A stretch of DNA of 64,000 nt from a virus (IMGVR_UViG_3300050821_007139:27469-91468), one strand, 5' to 3'. Counted from the first letter of the stretch, positions 48,144-56,439 are shown. Translations and numbers: made by a program. Notes: generated by a model from the sequence alone, not told the origin.

Positions 48144-48590
48144 ATGCGCGTAGCTTTCGATCTCAAAGTCGCGTTTCCAAGCATCTCAAAGTATATTCCA
48201 GAGCCGACTTCAATTCACGCCAAGAACGGCCTAAGATACGAGCGAAAGGTAGTTAAAGCCCTAAGTAAAGCTTATTTATTATCACACAACCCTTGGTATT
48301 TCTTTGAAGATATGAACGGCCCGGGCCATATCGTCCCTGATGCTATAATTGAATATCAAGATCAGCTAATAATTATCGAAATAAAGCTGACCTACACCGC
48401 TGAAGCAATCTTCAAATTGCGAAACCTATACTGCCCCGTCATAAGCTATGCTACAAATAAGGAAACTTTACCTTTAGTTATAACCAAAAATCTAACTTCA
48501 GCGTCGCCAAATCCAGCCTTCAATGTCTCCTCAGCTTTAATTAACCCCGAGCCACTCTTACATTGGCTAGGGAAAGGGAATTTAGATTAA
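48144..48590 (+). CDS. PD-(D/E)XK nuclease-like protein
   Basis: 148 aa. GHIVPDAIIEYQDQLIIIEIKLT gives Asp66, Glu79-x-Lys81, the core of the PD-(D/E)XK fold, after a helical start with NGLRYERKVVKAL. Follows terS by two bases. May process DNA ends in packaging or recombination, or attack host DNA. Confidence 0.7.
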   Translation: MRVAFDLKVAFPSISKYIPEPTSIHAKNGLRYERKVVKALSKAYLLSHNPWYFFEDMNGPGHIVPDAIIEYQDQLIIIEIKLTYTAEAIFKLRNLYCPVISYATNKETLPLVITKNLTSASPNPAFNVSSALINPEPLLHWLGKGNLD

Positions 48591-48601
48591 GAACCCTTTC
48601 A

Positions 48602-48630
48602 AGCCCCTATGGCTATCGTAGGGGCTTTTT
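48602..48630 (+). terminator. Rho-independent terminator
   Basis: AGCCCCTA (48602-48609) pairs with TAGGGGCT (48619-48626), followed by TTTTG. Perfect 8-bp stem, 12 bases after the nuclease stop. Confidence 0.88.
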
Positions 48631-48688
48631 GCGTTTCGGCCCGACATCTCCCATTGCCCCATGTACTTATCTTCTATAACCTCGCCTC

Positions 48689-48778
48689 GGATCAGTGTGT
48701 TTTAGTAGCCTGGCGTTCCCCCTGATGCAATTTTCCGCATAGCCATGCTTTCTCTTTAGAGCTAAGATACACTGATCC
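48689..48778. ncRNA. Candidate three-way-junction RNA
   Basis: GGATCAGTGT (48689-48698) pairs perfectly with ACACTGATCC (48769-48778), then TTAG with CTAA inside. Two inner arms follow: TGGC...ATGC with GCAT-A-GCCA, and GCTTTCT with AGAGC. It lies between a terminator and the ribosome site of the next gene, where no frame is convincing. No known class recognised. Confidence 0.5.
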
Positions 48779-48795
48779 AAAGCAAAGGAAATTAA

Positions 48796-49029
48796 ATGTC
48801 TTGCTTCAGTGAACAGTTTTGCATTGAGTTAGTAATTCTCTTTGCACTAATCATGATTATAAGGTTGGTTGTTCCAGCACTTTTAAATTTCTTCGGCCTC
48901 GGCGGCGTCGTAGCTCAAGTTATATCTATAATCTTGTGGGCAATTATAACTATAGTTGGGATCAAAATACTGTGGGTGTTATTTAGTTGCTTATGGTCGT
49001 CTATGGGCGCAAGCGGGATGAAGTTCTAG
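48796..49029 (+). CDS. Two- or three-span membrane protein (77 aa)
   Basis: Helices at about 10-33, 38-58 and 58-68. AAAGGAAA precedes the ATG, and the candidate structured RNA lies just upstream. A holin or membrane-associated head factor is possible. Function unknown. Confidence 0.55.
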   Translation: MSCFSEQFCIELVILFALIMIIRLVVPALLNFFGLGGVVAQVISIILWAIITIVGIKILWVLFSCLWSSMGASGMKF

Positions 49030-49039
49030 TAAAGCTCCA

Positions 49040-49861
49040 ATGGCTATTGAATTCCCACGGCCCCAATTACCAGCCAAGATAGCCCTTGGTATGTTTTGCG
49101 ACGCCAAGTTAAGCTTATTCGAGTGGTGTTCACCCAAGTCAGCCCGGGTAGAGTCGGGTTTAGCTTGGCTAACTGAGCGCGCCTTTGCTGGCACTGTAGA
49201 TCAAAATTTCTGGTGGGTCGGCCCCGACTTTAGTGCTTGCGCTCAAGCACTAATAACTTTAAAGAACGCCCTAAGCCCCGGCTCATTTACTATCCCTTCC
49301 CGCACGCCTGCCCTGACTTTGCTCAACGGTGCGATGCTCCACTTCCGCCCGGCCGAAAACCCGAACGTGTTATACGGCGACTCTGTTTACGCCTGCGTAC
49401 TTGATCAAGCAGTTCATGTTAGCGAAAAAAGCTATCGGGCCTTGCAGGAAACCCTTGCTAATACTCGCGCGCCTTGGCGGATTACAAGTACAGTGGGCGG
49501 AAGAGCAAATTGGTTTAATGAGCTTGCGCGCGAATCTGAGGACGATCCGACTTCCGGTATCTTTTACACCCGGTTCAATGCTCTCGATGCGTGCGAAGCA
49601 GGGTTATTGGCTCAGGAGGATATAGATTACGCCCGGGCGACCTTACCTGACCATATGTTCCGGGCGCTATATCTAGCCCAGCCTTATGACGATAGAATCG
49701 AAGCCGCTTATAAAGCCTCCGATCCGAGAATCATGCGCGATGAAGAGCTGGCTATCATAGCCGGATTAAATCCCGAATCTATCAATTCTATTTCCGATGG
49801 TGAGCTTCTTAAACTCATTCATCCTAACCTGAACGAAAGTAATTCCACTCTCGTTCATTAA
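49040..49861 (+). CDS. Terminase-ATPase-like protein with degenerate motifs
   Basis: 273 aa matching the ATPase half of large terminases in pattern: SGLAWLTERAF, WWVGPD, LTLLNGAMLHFRPAENPNVLYG, then a Walker B-like ACVLDQA (Asp122, Gln123), then ITSTVGGRANWFNEL as motif III. Walker A, expected near 30-40, reads CSPKSARVESG, without the G-K-T/S core. The catalytic Glu is replaced by Gln. No nuclease domain follows. A complete TerL is at 57426. This may be a non-hydrolysing partner of the packaging motor or a degenerate paralogue. Confidence 0.7.
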   Translation: MAIEFPRPQLPAKIALGMFCDAKLSLFEWCSPKSARVESGLAWLTERAFAGTVDQNFWWVGPDFSACAQALITLKNALSPGSFTIPSRTPALTLLNGAMLHFRPAENPNVLYGDSVYACVLDQAVHVSEKSYRALQETLANTRAPWRITSTVGGRANWFNELARESEDDPTSGIFYTRFNALDACEAGLLAQEDIDYARATLPDHMFRALYLAQPYDDRIEAAYKASDPRIMRDEELAIIAGLNPESINSISDGELLKLIHPNLNESNSTLVH

Positions 49862-49881
49862 CTTGAAGGGAATTTAAGATC

Positions 49882-50076
49882 ATGCGTAATATGGGTAAAG
49901 AGGTTAACATCATTAGCGATTCGCCGCATATGCCGCAAGAGCACGGCGATAGTGCGATGCAGAATACCAGCGTTGGTTCCGGCTCCCGGCCGACTCCAAG
50001 CAAGTTCAAGATCGATACTTCGGCCCCGGAAGATCCACACACCCTGGGCCGTGATGTGCCCGGCAGCTTAAAATAA
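49882..50076 (+). CDS. Small polar protein (64 aa)
   Basis: GAAGGGA ribosome site before ATG 49882. Rich in P, S, D and H; probably disordered (PHMPQEHGDSAMQNTSVG). Located in the head-gene block. Function unknown. Confidence 0.6.
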   Translation: MRNMGKEVNIISDSPHMPQEHGDSAMQNTSVGSGSRPTPSKFKIDTSAPEDPHTLGRDVPGSLK

Positions 50077-50085
50077 AGCCCTAAT

Positions 50086-50325
50086 ATGCCAGACGCTAAT
50101 AAATATGGGGGCAATGATTCCTGGGATGATTATGATAACACCAATACCCAAATAGCGCGTGATCATCCTAAGATTCCTATGCCTAAAATGCCTACTAAGA
50201 AAGACTTTACAAAATCCTTCGCCAAATCAAATCCTCCTATGACCGATGCTGAATTAAAGGAGGATTATGAAGGCATTCGAGCTGACAGAACTAGTGACAC
50301 CATAGCTCGTAAAGGAGGAACTTAA
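50086..50325 (+). CDS. Small protein, tandem paralogue 1
   Basis: 79 aa. Starts ANKYGGNDSWDDYDNTNTQIARD, the same as its neighbour's NNYGGKDSWDDYDNSNTQLIKD. Followed by Lys/Pro-rich and acidic segments. Probably duplicated small virion-associated or disordered protein. Confidence 0.65.
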   Translation: MPDANKYGGNDSWDDYDNTNTQIARDHPKIPMPKMPTKKDFTKSFAKSNPPMTDAELKEDYEGIRADRTSDTIARKGGT

Positions 50326-50329
50326 TTCT

Positions 50330-50548
50330 ATGAATAGTAATGGCGCCAATAATTACGGTGGCAAAGACTCTTGGGACGACTACGACAATTCCAATACACA
50401 GTTGATCAAAGATCAAAAAAAATCAAAGCCTAAAAGTAAAGATTTGCCGATCTGGAACGATCCTAAAGATTCAAAATTGCCTCCGCCTAAGCAAGACCCC
50501 AATGCTTATGATTGGGGCCCGCCATTCGGGAAAAATTGGCCACTTTAA
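50330..50548 (+). CDS. Small protein, tandem paralogue 2
   Basis: 72 aa, shares the 20-residue N-terminal region with the previous gene, then diverges into a Lys/Pro/Trp-rich end (KSKPKSKDLPIWNDPKD). GGAGG lies upstream. Function unknown. Confidence 0.65.
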   Translation: MNSNGANNYGGKDSWDDYDNSNTQLIKDQKKSKPKSKDLPIWNDPKDSKLPPPKQDPNAYDWGPPFGKNWPL

Positions 50549-50566
50549 TTCAAGGAGCCACTTAAA

Positions 50567-50842
50567 TTGTCAACCCAATATGCAACTAGTTATCTCAACC
50601 AACTGATATTTGCTGATAGAGATACTTCAATTCAGCTTCCTGATCCGACTAAAACTGGCGGCCCACTAGCTATCGGCGCCAAATTTACAGTTGAAGATAA
50701 TCTTGGAAGGGCCGGGGCCGCTAATATCGCCATTGTCGGCCCGATTAACGGCGGGACTACTGGGGTTTCAATTACTACTGCGTACAGTTCTATCGAATTC
50801 ACCTGGGTCGGCTCAACTTATACGCAAATTAACGGGCCGTAA
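50567..50842 (+). CDS. Beta-rich small protein (91 aa)
   Basis: TTG start at 50567 with GGAG 13 bases upstream. IQLPDPTKTGGPLAIGAKFTVED and SSIEFTWVGSTYTQI suggest a beta-sandwich, like the protein at 52036 (PLSSHVTTTIKDDGF, AFTFVWQNARSKWNV). Possibly a head-decoration or fibre protein. Confidence 0.6.
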   Translation: MSTQYATSYLNQLIFADRDTSIQLPDPTKTGGPLAIGAKFTVEDNLGRAGAANIAIVGPINGGTTGVSITTAYSSIEFTWVGSTYTQINGP

Positions 50843-50858
50843 GTTGGGCCCGGAGTTG

Positions 50859-50942
50859 TTGGCGTTTGTGAGGGTTATCGTCCGTAAGGGGAATCCTGCA
50901 TGGTCGGTGGAGTATCGCCCGGCTTCTGATCCTAAACCCTCT
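50859..50942 (+). ncRNA. Recurring structured element, probable copy C
   Basis: In the gene-free spacer 50843-51085. TTGGCGT, then CGTCCGTAAGGGGAAT at the spacing found in copies A and B, followed by TCGCCCGG and GATCCTAAACCC. GAGGGTT (50870) can pair with AACCCTC at its 3' end. It shares only the first half of the A/B element. Direction matches flanking genes. Confidence 0.4.
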
Positions 50943-51011
50943 TTCTCTGTGCCCACGTATTCCTGCGTTCTCAGGGAGCGATGAGCGTAGTCCATCACGC
51001 GAGCATCGTAT

Positions 51012-51053
51012 TTGGGTGCCATACGGCTTCCACCCCCGTATGGCCGCACCCAA
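51012..51053 (+). terminator. Long two-part hairpin followed by T-rich tract
   Basis: TTGGGTG with CACCCAA and CCATACGG with CCGTATGG form a 15-bp stem (51012-51053), followed by GGTTTTA. It lies 33 bases before the next TTG-started gene, so it could be a terminator/attenuator or the 3' part of the structured spacer. Confidence 0.5.
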
Positions 51054-51085
51054 GGTTTTAATTAAACCTTTATGGAACTTAAATC

Positions 51086-51388
51086 TTGTCCACACTTTAT
51101 ATAGCTGAATTTAATAAACTCTTAGTTGATGCTGATGCGCAATCAGTCCTTGCGCCGAATTATCCAGCCTTGCGTGAACAAGTTGTAGCTATAGGCGGCG
51201 CTTCAACTCAATCAGTTATGATGGGCTCTGAGACTAGATTTGTCCAATTATCTACTGATGTTGTATGTTCCTTTGTAGTCGGAGTAAATCCTACAGCTAC
51301 TACTACTAACTCTCGTATGGCTGCTAATGAGACTCGATTTATTGGTATAGTTCCTGGTCTAAAAATTGCTGTAATTAGTAATTCATAG
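51086..51388 (+). CDS. Hypothetical head/decoration protein (100 aa)
   Basis: TTG start, no strong ribosome site seen. Beta-type pattern (VVAIGGASTQSVMMGSETRFVQLSTDVVCSFVVGVNP, RMAANETRFIGI). Repetition of SETRFVQL and NETRFIGI suggests internal symmetry. Function unknown. Confidence 0.55.
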   Translation: MSTLYIAEFNKLLVDADAQSVLAPNYPALREQVVAIGGASTQSVMMGSETRFVQLSTDVVCSFVVGVNPTATTTNSRMAANETRFIGIVPGLKIAVISNS

Positions 51389-51399
51389 AGATCCTAGCT

Positions 51400-52032
51400 A
51401 TGATGGGCTCACCACCACCACCAATTTCATCTAATGTCCAAGCTTTATCTGTATTGACTGAAATTGTTGATCTATTACGCAATGGGCCGAAAGACATTAA
51501 AGATCAAATTAAATCTCTTCAAGACTTACATAAAAGTGTTTCTGAAGAAGTGATAGCGCTAGATAAAGTTAAAATAGAACATTTAGCTTTAGCTAATACT
51601 AATACTAAAGCTAGCGAATCTTTATCTTCTCGTGAAGTAGAGATTAATAATAAAATCTCTTTGAATAACGAAAGAGAAGTTAAATTAAATAAATTTAATG
51701 AAGACTTACATACTCGTCAGCAGAAATTGAATAATGATACTAAAGAATTTGAAGCTTTAAAGAAGACCACTGCATCTGATCTTTCACAAAAACTTAAAGC
51801 TGCTGAACAAGAGATTGCTACTAAACTTCAAGTTTGTGATAAAGAAATTAAAGCCAAGCAAACCAAAGCTGATCAAGAAATAAAAACTAAACAAGAAGCT
51901 TTTAATGCCTCTTTAGAGACTCAGAGAGCCGAACTTGCTCAACAAGCAGCCAGAATAAGCTCTTCCGAATCTCAACTTCGCTCCCGAATGGAACAACTCC
52001 GTGCTGTATTGCCGAATTTCAATGGTGCGTAA
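51400..52032 (+). CDS. Coiled-coil protein (210 aa)
   Basis: After a Pro-rich start, residues of about 35-200 are one long Lys/Glu/Gln coiled coil (SLSSREVEINNKISLNNERE, KAKQTKADQEIKTKQEAF). Ends in LPNFNGA. A tail-shaft, fibre or scaffold-like structural role is plausible. Confidence 0.6.
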   Translation: MMGSPPPPISSNVQALSVLTEIVDLLRNGPKDIKDQIKSLQDLHKSVSEEVIALDKVKIEHLALANTNTKASESLSSREVEINNKISLNNEREVKLNKFNEDLHTRQQKLNNDTKEFEALKKTTASDLSQKLKAAEQEIATKLQVCDKEIKAKQTKADQEIKTKQEAFNASLETQRAELAQQAARISSSESQLRSRMEQLRAVLPNFNGA

Positions 52033-52035
52033 TAG

Positions 52036-52413
52036 GTGGCCAGTGAAAAAATCAGCGCAATGCCAGATGCGGGCGCGCTTACTGGTGCCGAACTTGTTCC
52101 CGTTGTTAGATTTGGTTCTCCAAATTTAAATCTTAGCACGACTGTAGCTGATATTGCCAATTCAGGGTCTTCTCTTGGTATAATTGAATACATCAATAAT
52201 ACTTCTGGTCTCCCTATAACATTCACTCTTCCATCAAGTCATGTTACAACTACAATCAAAGATGACGGATTTAATGCAACTTTATTCCATATTACTGTTG
52301 TAGACCCGGTGGGAAGCTTAATTGATAATAGCTCTAGCTTTGTTATTAACCAATCTGGGGCTGCTTTTACTTTTGTGTGGCAAAATGCGCGAAGCAAATG
52401 GAACGTATTTTAG
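52036..52413 (+). CDS. Fibre/tail-like beta protein (125 aa)
   Basis: GTG start. MPDAGALTGAELVPVV is a widespread start of phage tail-fibre and structural repeats. The rest is beta-type, ending ARSKWNVF. Overlaps the next gene by 16 bases. Confidence 0.65.
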   Translation: MASEKISAMPDAGALTGAELVPVVRFGSPNLNLSTTVADIANSGSSLGIIEYINNTSGLPITFTLPSSHVTTTIKDDGFNATLFHITVVDPVGSLIDNSSSFVINQSGAAFTFVWQNARSKWNVF

Positions 52414-52691
52414 GTTTAAGTTTAGCTTTCAGTTTAATTATTGTCCACTTTTCTTATGCTGACGGGCCACAAGCTTGTAATGAGAAAGAAGATCCTGTTG
52501 TATGTATGCTTAAAGTCGAGCGTAATAATTCGCAAGATGAATTAGCTATTGCCCAAGGTACTATTATACGAACCTTGGATAAGGAGAAAGATCGTGCAGA
52601 GTATTGGAAGAAATGGGTGGAAGGGGATATTGAAAAGTCTGTCTGGTGGAATAGTTTCGTTCACGGTTTGCCTACTATATTCCGTAAGTAG
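52398..52691 (+). CDS. Small secreted protein (97 aa)
   Basis: ATG 52398 with a signal peptide (about 1-20, ending SYADG), then two cysteines and a helical charged part (DKEKDRAEYWKKWVE). Its 3' 98 bases overlap the next gene in another frame. This inside-overlap is like spanin pairs, but the second is not a lipoprotein. Confidence 0.6.
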   Translation: MERILGLSLAFSLIIVHFSYADGPQACNEKEDPVVCMLKVERNNSQDELAIAQGTIIRTLDKEKDRAEYWKKWVEGDIEKSVWWNSFVHGLPTIFRK

Positions 52692-53322
52692 TTTTGCAGC
52701 TTATACAGGATCACCGCCGCTACTTGTAGCTAATGGTGGAACGGGTGCGCAAACATTTACTGCACATGGCGTGCTGTTAGGTGAAGGCACTAATCCGCTT
52801 GTTCCAACTGCAGTTGGCACGAACGGCCAAATGTTTCTTGGTGCTACTGCCGCTGATCCTGGGTGGCAGACAATGGGTGGCGATGCGACTCTAGGAACTA
52901 CAGGTACTTTGACTTTAGCTACCGTCAATGGTGCGGGCGGTAGTTGTACGCTTTGCAGTATTACCTCGAATGCTAAGGGATTAATTACTAGCTTTTCTAG
53001 TGGTGCGGCTACTATTCCAACACTTGCGACTGCCTCTGGTGCTTCGCCAATTACTATCACTGCAACTAATTTGCTTACTACGATTGTTTCTATGGGAACT
53101 CCTGCGGCATCAACAATCAATCTTCCTACTGCTGTCCAAACGGCCGGGTTCCGGCTGTGTGTTAAGGATGGAACTACGAATTTTGCTACAAATAATGCTA
53201 CGGTTAAAAGCCCAACTGCCGGCACAATTGATGGAGTTGCTGGTGCAACTGGTATAGTAATGAACCAAGCCCATCAAGAATTATGCTTCATCAGCGATGC
53301 TAGCAATTGGTTTATAGAATAA
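52594..53322 (+). CDS. Secreted tail-fibre-like protein (242 aa)
   Basis: GTG 52594 chosen because AAGGAG lies 7-12 bases upstream. A signal peptide follows a basic start (RNGWKGILKSLSGG) and ends SFAAY. The mature region begins PPLLVANGGTGAQTFTAHGVLLGEGTN, the common GGTG repeat of phage fibres, then beta-type. Exported fibre-like proteins are unusual in phages. Confidence 0.65.
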   Translation: MQSIGRNGWKGILKSLSGGIVSFTVCLLYSVSSFAAYTGSPPLLVANGGTGAQTFTAHGVLLGEGTNPLVPTAVGTNGQMFLGATAADPGWQTMGGDATLGTTGTLTLATVNGAGGSCTLCSITSNAKGLITSFSSGAATIPTLATASGASPITITATNLLTTIVSMGTPAASTINLPTAVQTAGFRLCVKDGTTNFATNNATVKSPTAGTIDGVAGATGIVMNQAHQELCFISDASNWFIE

Positions 53323-53349
53323 TTTTCGTAATTCTTTAATTGCTACAAG

Positions 53350-53784
53350 ATGTCGCTAAATTTACGATGGGGACTTATTATTGGCGCTATTGTTTGTACT
53401 TTGTCATTATCAGTTCGTGCGGCTTATTTAGGAACTCCAACTTATATTATACCATGCGCCAATTGTTTATCTGGGACAGCAGATGTTACAACTACAACAT
53501 CAACAAGTCTTATTGCGGCGCCGGGAGCTAGTTTATTTATATATGTTACCCATATTAGTTGTTTTAACAGTAGTGTGACTAATACAACAGTAGTTCTACA
53601 AAATGGTAGTGCCGGGACAACTATTTGGAAAGGAATTGCATATGCGGGAAGTGGTTTTGTTGCTGACTTTTCCACTCCGCTTGGTGGATCGGTTAATATG
53701 ACTGCTAATACAGCACTCTTTTTTGCAGCAGGGACTGGCGTTACAACGTTAACCTGTAGTGCTGTTGGATATAAATCGTCTTAA
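53350..53784 (+). CDS. Secreted beta-type protein (144 aa)
   Basis: Signal peptide of about 24 residues ending RAAY. Four cysteines (PCANC, SCFN, TCSA), beta-rich sequence. Same group as neighbours. Function unknown. Confidence 0.6.
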   Translation: MSLNLRWGLIIGAIVCTLSLSVRAAYLGTPTYIIPCANCLSGTADVTTTTSTSLIAAPGASLFIYVTHISCFNSSVTNTTVVLQNGSAGTTIWKGIAYAGSGFVADFSTPLGGSVNMTANTALFFAAGTGVTTLTCSAVGYKSS

Positions 53785-53799
53785 TATGGAGATCAGGTT

Positions 53800-54156
53800 A
53801 TGAAAGGTTCAGTTACAGTATTTAGTGCTGCGACTTTGCTTATGATTGGTATTGCTGCGGCACAGGGTGCTTCAGTAAGTGGTAATCTATCAATTACAGT
53901 TCAACCTGGTGCTTTAGCACTAGTATTAAATCCTGCTACAGTTACGCTGACTTGTAATACAGCGGCCGGGACTCTAGTCAGCCAAGCGTCAACTACTGGT
54001 GGCGATGGAAACACGGTGACTTTTTCTATGACGGGGAACGTCACGGATTTTGCGATAAATTCTTCAACAGGTGCTATTACAGTAGTCGCCGGAGGTATTC
54101 ACCCCGCAGATTGTAATATGTCTTTTACAAATGTCGTTACTGCAACGCAACCATAA
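53800..54156 (+). CDS. Secreted Ig-like or cadherin-like domain (118 aa)
   Basis: Signal peptide of about 24 residues, then a domain with ALVLNPATVTLTCNT, VTFSMTGNVTDFAINSSTGAITVV typical of bacterial Ig/cadherin-like folds. Two or three cysteines. Possibly host- or virion-surface adhesion. Confidence 0.6.
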   Translation: MKGSVTVFSAATLLMIGIAAAQGASVSGNLSITVQPGALALVLNPATVTLTCNTAAGTLVSQASTTGGDGNTVTFSMTGNVTDFAINSSTGAITVVAGGIHPADCNMSFTNVVTATQP

Positions 54157-54166
54157 GATATTAATT

Positions 54167-55300
54167 ATGTATAGGCGCTTACATTTTTATGTAATCCCTC
54201 TGCTTGTATCTTTATGCTTTAATACACCTGCACATGCTGTAACGTATGTATTCTTTGCAACCGGAACAAATGCCAACTGGTGCCCTGGCGGCGCTACTAC
54301 TTGTTTTGGTGTTGGCGATACGATAACTGCGGAGTGTGTTGGGGGCGGCGGCGGAGGCGATGTCAATAGTAGCAGCACCAGTGGTTCAGGTGGCGGTGGC
54401 GCGGCCTACGCCCATACGGGAGCAACACCAGCAACAGTTGCCCAACGCACAGTTACATCTGGCGATATTGCTAATGGGATTCGATATACGGTCGGCCCTG
54501 GCGGCACGGGTGGTTCAACTGGAAGCGCAGGAACGGCAAGCACAGTTCTGGCTACAACTAGCACGTCTTTTGATACGACGATTTGCAATGCGGGCGGTGG
54601 CGGCGCAGGGTCAGTAACAGGGGCTGCTGGAACAGTTGGAACCTGCACGGGCTGCTCGGGATTTGCTGGCGGGGCCGCTGGTGGAGATGCTACAGGTTTT
54701 GGCGCGTCCGGAGGAGGCGGATCAGCTGGACCGCATGGAGTAGGTAAAAACGGTGGTATTGGTAATGCCGGAAGTGCTGTTGCCGGTTCCGGCGGGGGTG
54801 GAGGCGGCGCCGATGATACTTCCGCTACAGTCGGGAGTGCCGGTGCTAATGTTTCATCAAATATCGCTACGGGTGGGGCTGGAGGCGCTAATTCTGCTGG
54901 CTCAGGTGGCGGCGCTGGAGGTAACACAACAGGTGCGGGCGGCGCTGGTGGTTCAGGAACCAACGGTGGCGGCGGTGGCGGCGGTGGCGTAGGTTCCAGC
55001 ACAGGTATTAAAGGCGCTGGTGGTTCAGGCTCGGCTAGTAATTTGGATTGGGATGCTACACATGGAGTCAGCGGTGGCGGTGGAGGCGGGGCTGGAAATG
55101 CAGCTTCAGCTGTAACGGGTGGGGCTGGTGGAACGCCACCATGTTGTGGTGGTGGCGGAGGCGGGGGCGGTTCGGGAAATTTATCATCGATTGCTAATGG
55201 CGGGGCTGGCGGGGCCGGTGCTGCTGGCCTCATTATCTTCACCCGGACTTTAGCAGCAGCTGGTGTTCATCAACTTCTAATGCTCCATGTAGGAAACTAA
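54167..55300 (+). CDS. Secreted glycine-rich fibre-type protein (377 aa)
   Basis: ATG 54167 chosen: signal peptide of about 24 residues ending AHAV, after a basic start. The mature part is VTYVFFATGTNANWCPGGATTCFG, then a very Gly-rich domain (GGGGAAYAHT, GGTGGSTGS, many GGGG), ending AAGLIIFTRT. This is the glycine-rich domain pattern of phage tail fibres and spore proteins. A proline-rich frame on the other strand is a shadow. Confidence 0.7.
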   Translation: MYRRLHFYVIPLLVSLCFNTPAHAVTYVFFATGTNANWCPGGATTCFGVGDTITAECVGGGGGGDVNSSSTSGSGGGGAAYAHTGATPATVAQRTVTSGDIANGIRYTVGPGGTGGSTGSAGTASTVLATTSTSFDTTICNAGGGGAGSVTGAAGTVGTCTGCSGFAGGAAGGDATGFGASGGGGSAGPHGVGKNGGIGNAGSAVAGSGGGGGGADDTSATVGSAGANVSSNIATGGAGGANSAGSGGGAGGNTTGAGGAGGSGTNGGGGGGGGVGSSTGIKGAGGSGSASNLDWDATHGVSGGGGGGAGNAASAVTGGAGGTPPCCGGGGGGGGSGNLSSIANGGAGGAGAAGLIIFTRTLAAAGVHQLLMLHVGN

Positions 55301-55305
55301 TTTCT

Positions 55306-56439
55306 ATGCGGTATGTAATAATATTATTATTTCTAATTTTGGTTGTCCTGGCTGGTGCTGCCGTTGCCGCTACGGTTCACGCTAATCTATTCATGACTGT
55401 GACGAGTGGGGGTGGGGGCGCATGCCCGAGGGGCAATAGCTTCGCGGATGGGTGTCCTGGCGCTCCGGTTCCGGCTACAGCTATTCAATATCCGAATATT
55501 CTAACGTCATATGGTGCTAACCGCCCGCCCTGGAATGTTGCGGGCGTCGATTACTATGTAGGGAAGCCGAATGATGGTCTAACACTAACAGATTGGCGAA
55601 CGATCCAGACGGACCCAAACTGGTCAAGTTGTGGTGGCGGGTGTTGGCGCTTCAACGGGACCACGCTTGTTATGGATCATTACGACTTCACGACGGGCAC
55701 GGCTGGTGAATGGAGCATATACACTACTAGTGCAGCCAGTATCACCATAACGAATAGCGTCATTGGCTGTAATGGCCCTACTGGCGGCTATGACGGAATT
55801 AACAGCCAGAGTAGTCCATTCGCCTTTGTATTTAAAAACAATACCGTCGATTTTACCAATTGTCAAGGACACGGTACTGGTATCGTCGGTATGGGTGGTC
55901 TCGGCTGCAGCGATTGTAGTATGGACTTCGAGTATAATTTTCTTAAATATATATATGCAGATCCATTTGGTATTGGCGGTACAATTACGAGTGTAATATA
56001 TAAGTACAACCTTATCGACACACCTGCGATATCCGATCCGACTTGCGGTAGTTGCATTCACATGAACAGTTTGAGCTTTCTTAACGGCCCATCGTATTCA
56101 AACGTCGTCGTAGCGTTCAATACCGTTTTCGCGAGTAAGAGTTACACGGGCGGCGAGTTCATGCAATTCTATTTCAATGCCGGCGGGACGGCTAATTCAC
56201 CAGTTCTCTCGAACAACACATTCCCATTCAGCGCTTGCGGATGTGTGTCGTATAATATTCACGGTACTGGAGGATATAGCCCAACCACCACGCTAGTTGG
56301 CGGTGGGACCAACAGCCAGAATTACTTTGATATTACCGGCAATGGCGGCTCGAATCCGTACTACCCAACTTCTATGATAGGTTGGACCAATACGGGTAAT
56401 ATAAATATGGTCACAGGTGCAACTATCACGCCGCCGTGA
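55306..56439 (+). CDS. Secreted beta-helix-like protein with possible readthrough
   Basis: 377 aa. Signal peptide or anchor (about 1-25). ITITNSVIGCNG, FVFKNNTVDFTNC, VVAFNTVFASKSYTGG, VLSNNTFPF are the N-rich turns of a parallel beta-helix as in pectate-lyase-like spikes. After the TGA (56437) the same frame stays open for 19 codons to TAA 56497, with protein-like sequence (SAIGVGSATCNAYAGSC). Confidence 0.7.
   Translation: MRYVIILLFLILVVLAGAAVAATVHANLFMTVTSGGGGACPRGNSFADGCPGAPVPATAIQYPNILTSYGANRPPWNVAGVDYYVGKPNDGLTLTDWRTIQTDPNWSSCGGGCWRFNGTTLVMDHYDFTTGTAGEWSIYTTSAASITITNSVIGCNGPTGGYDGINSQSSPFAFVFKNNTVDFTNCQGHGTGIVGMGGLGCSDCSMDFEYNFLKYIYADPFGIGGTITSVIYKYNLIDTPAISDPTCGSCIHMNSLSFLNGPSYSNVVVAFNTVFASKSYTGGEFMQFYFNAGGTANSPVLSNNTFPFSACGCVSYNIHGTGGYSPTTTLVGGGTNSQNYFDITGNGGSNPYYPTSMIGWTNTGNINMVTGATITPP

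Noticed and set aside
50813-51095. Minus-strand frames of 78 and 88 codons
   Set aside because: They lie across a gene-free spacer against local transcription and have no protein-like composition; the segment is better explained as structured noncoding DNA.
54406-55242. 278-codon proline-rich frame on the minus strand
   Set aside because: It is the complement of the glycine-rich domain of the gene at 54167 (GGC/GGT read backwards gives proline); it has no sensible start or context.
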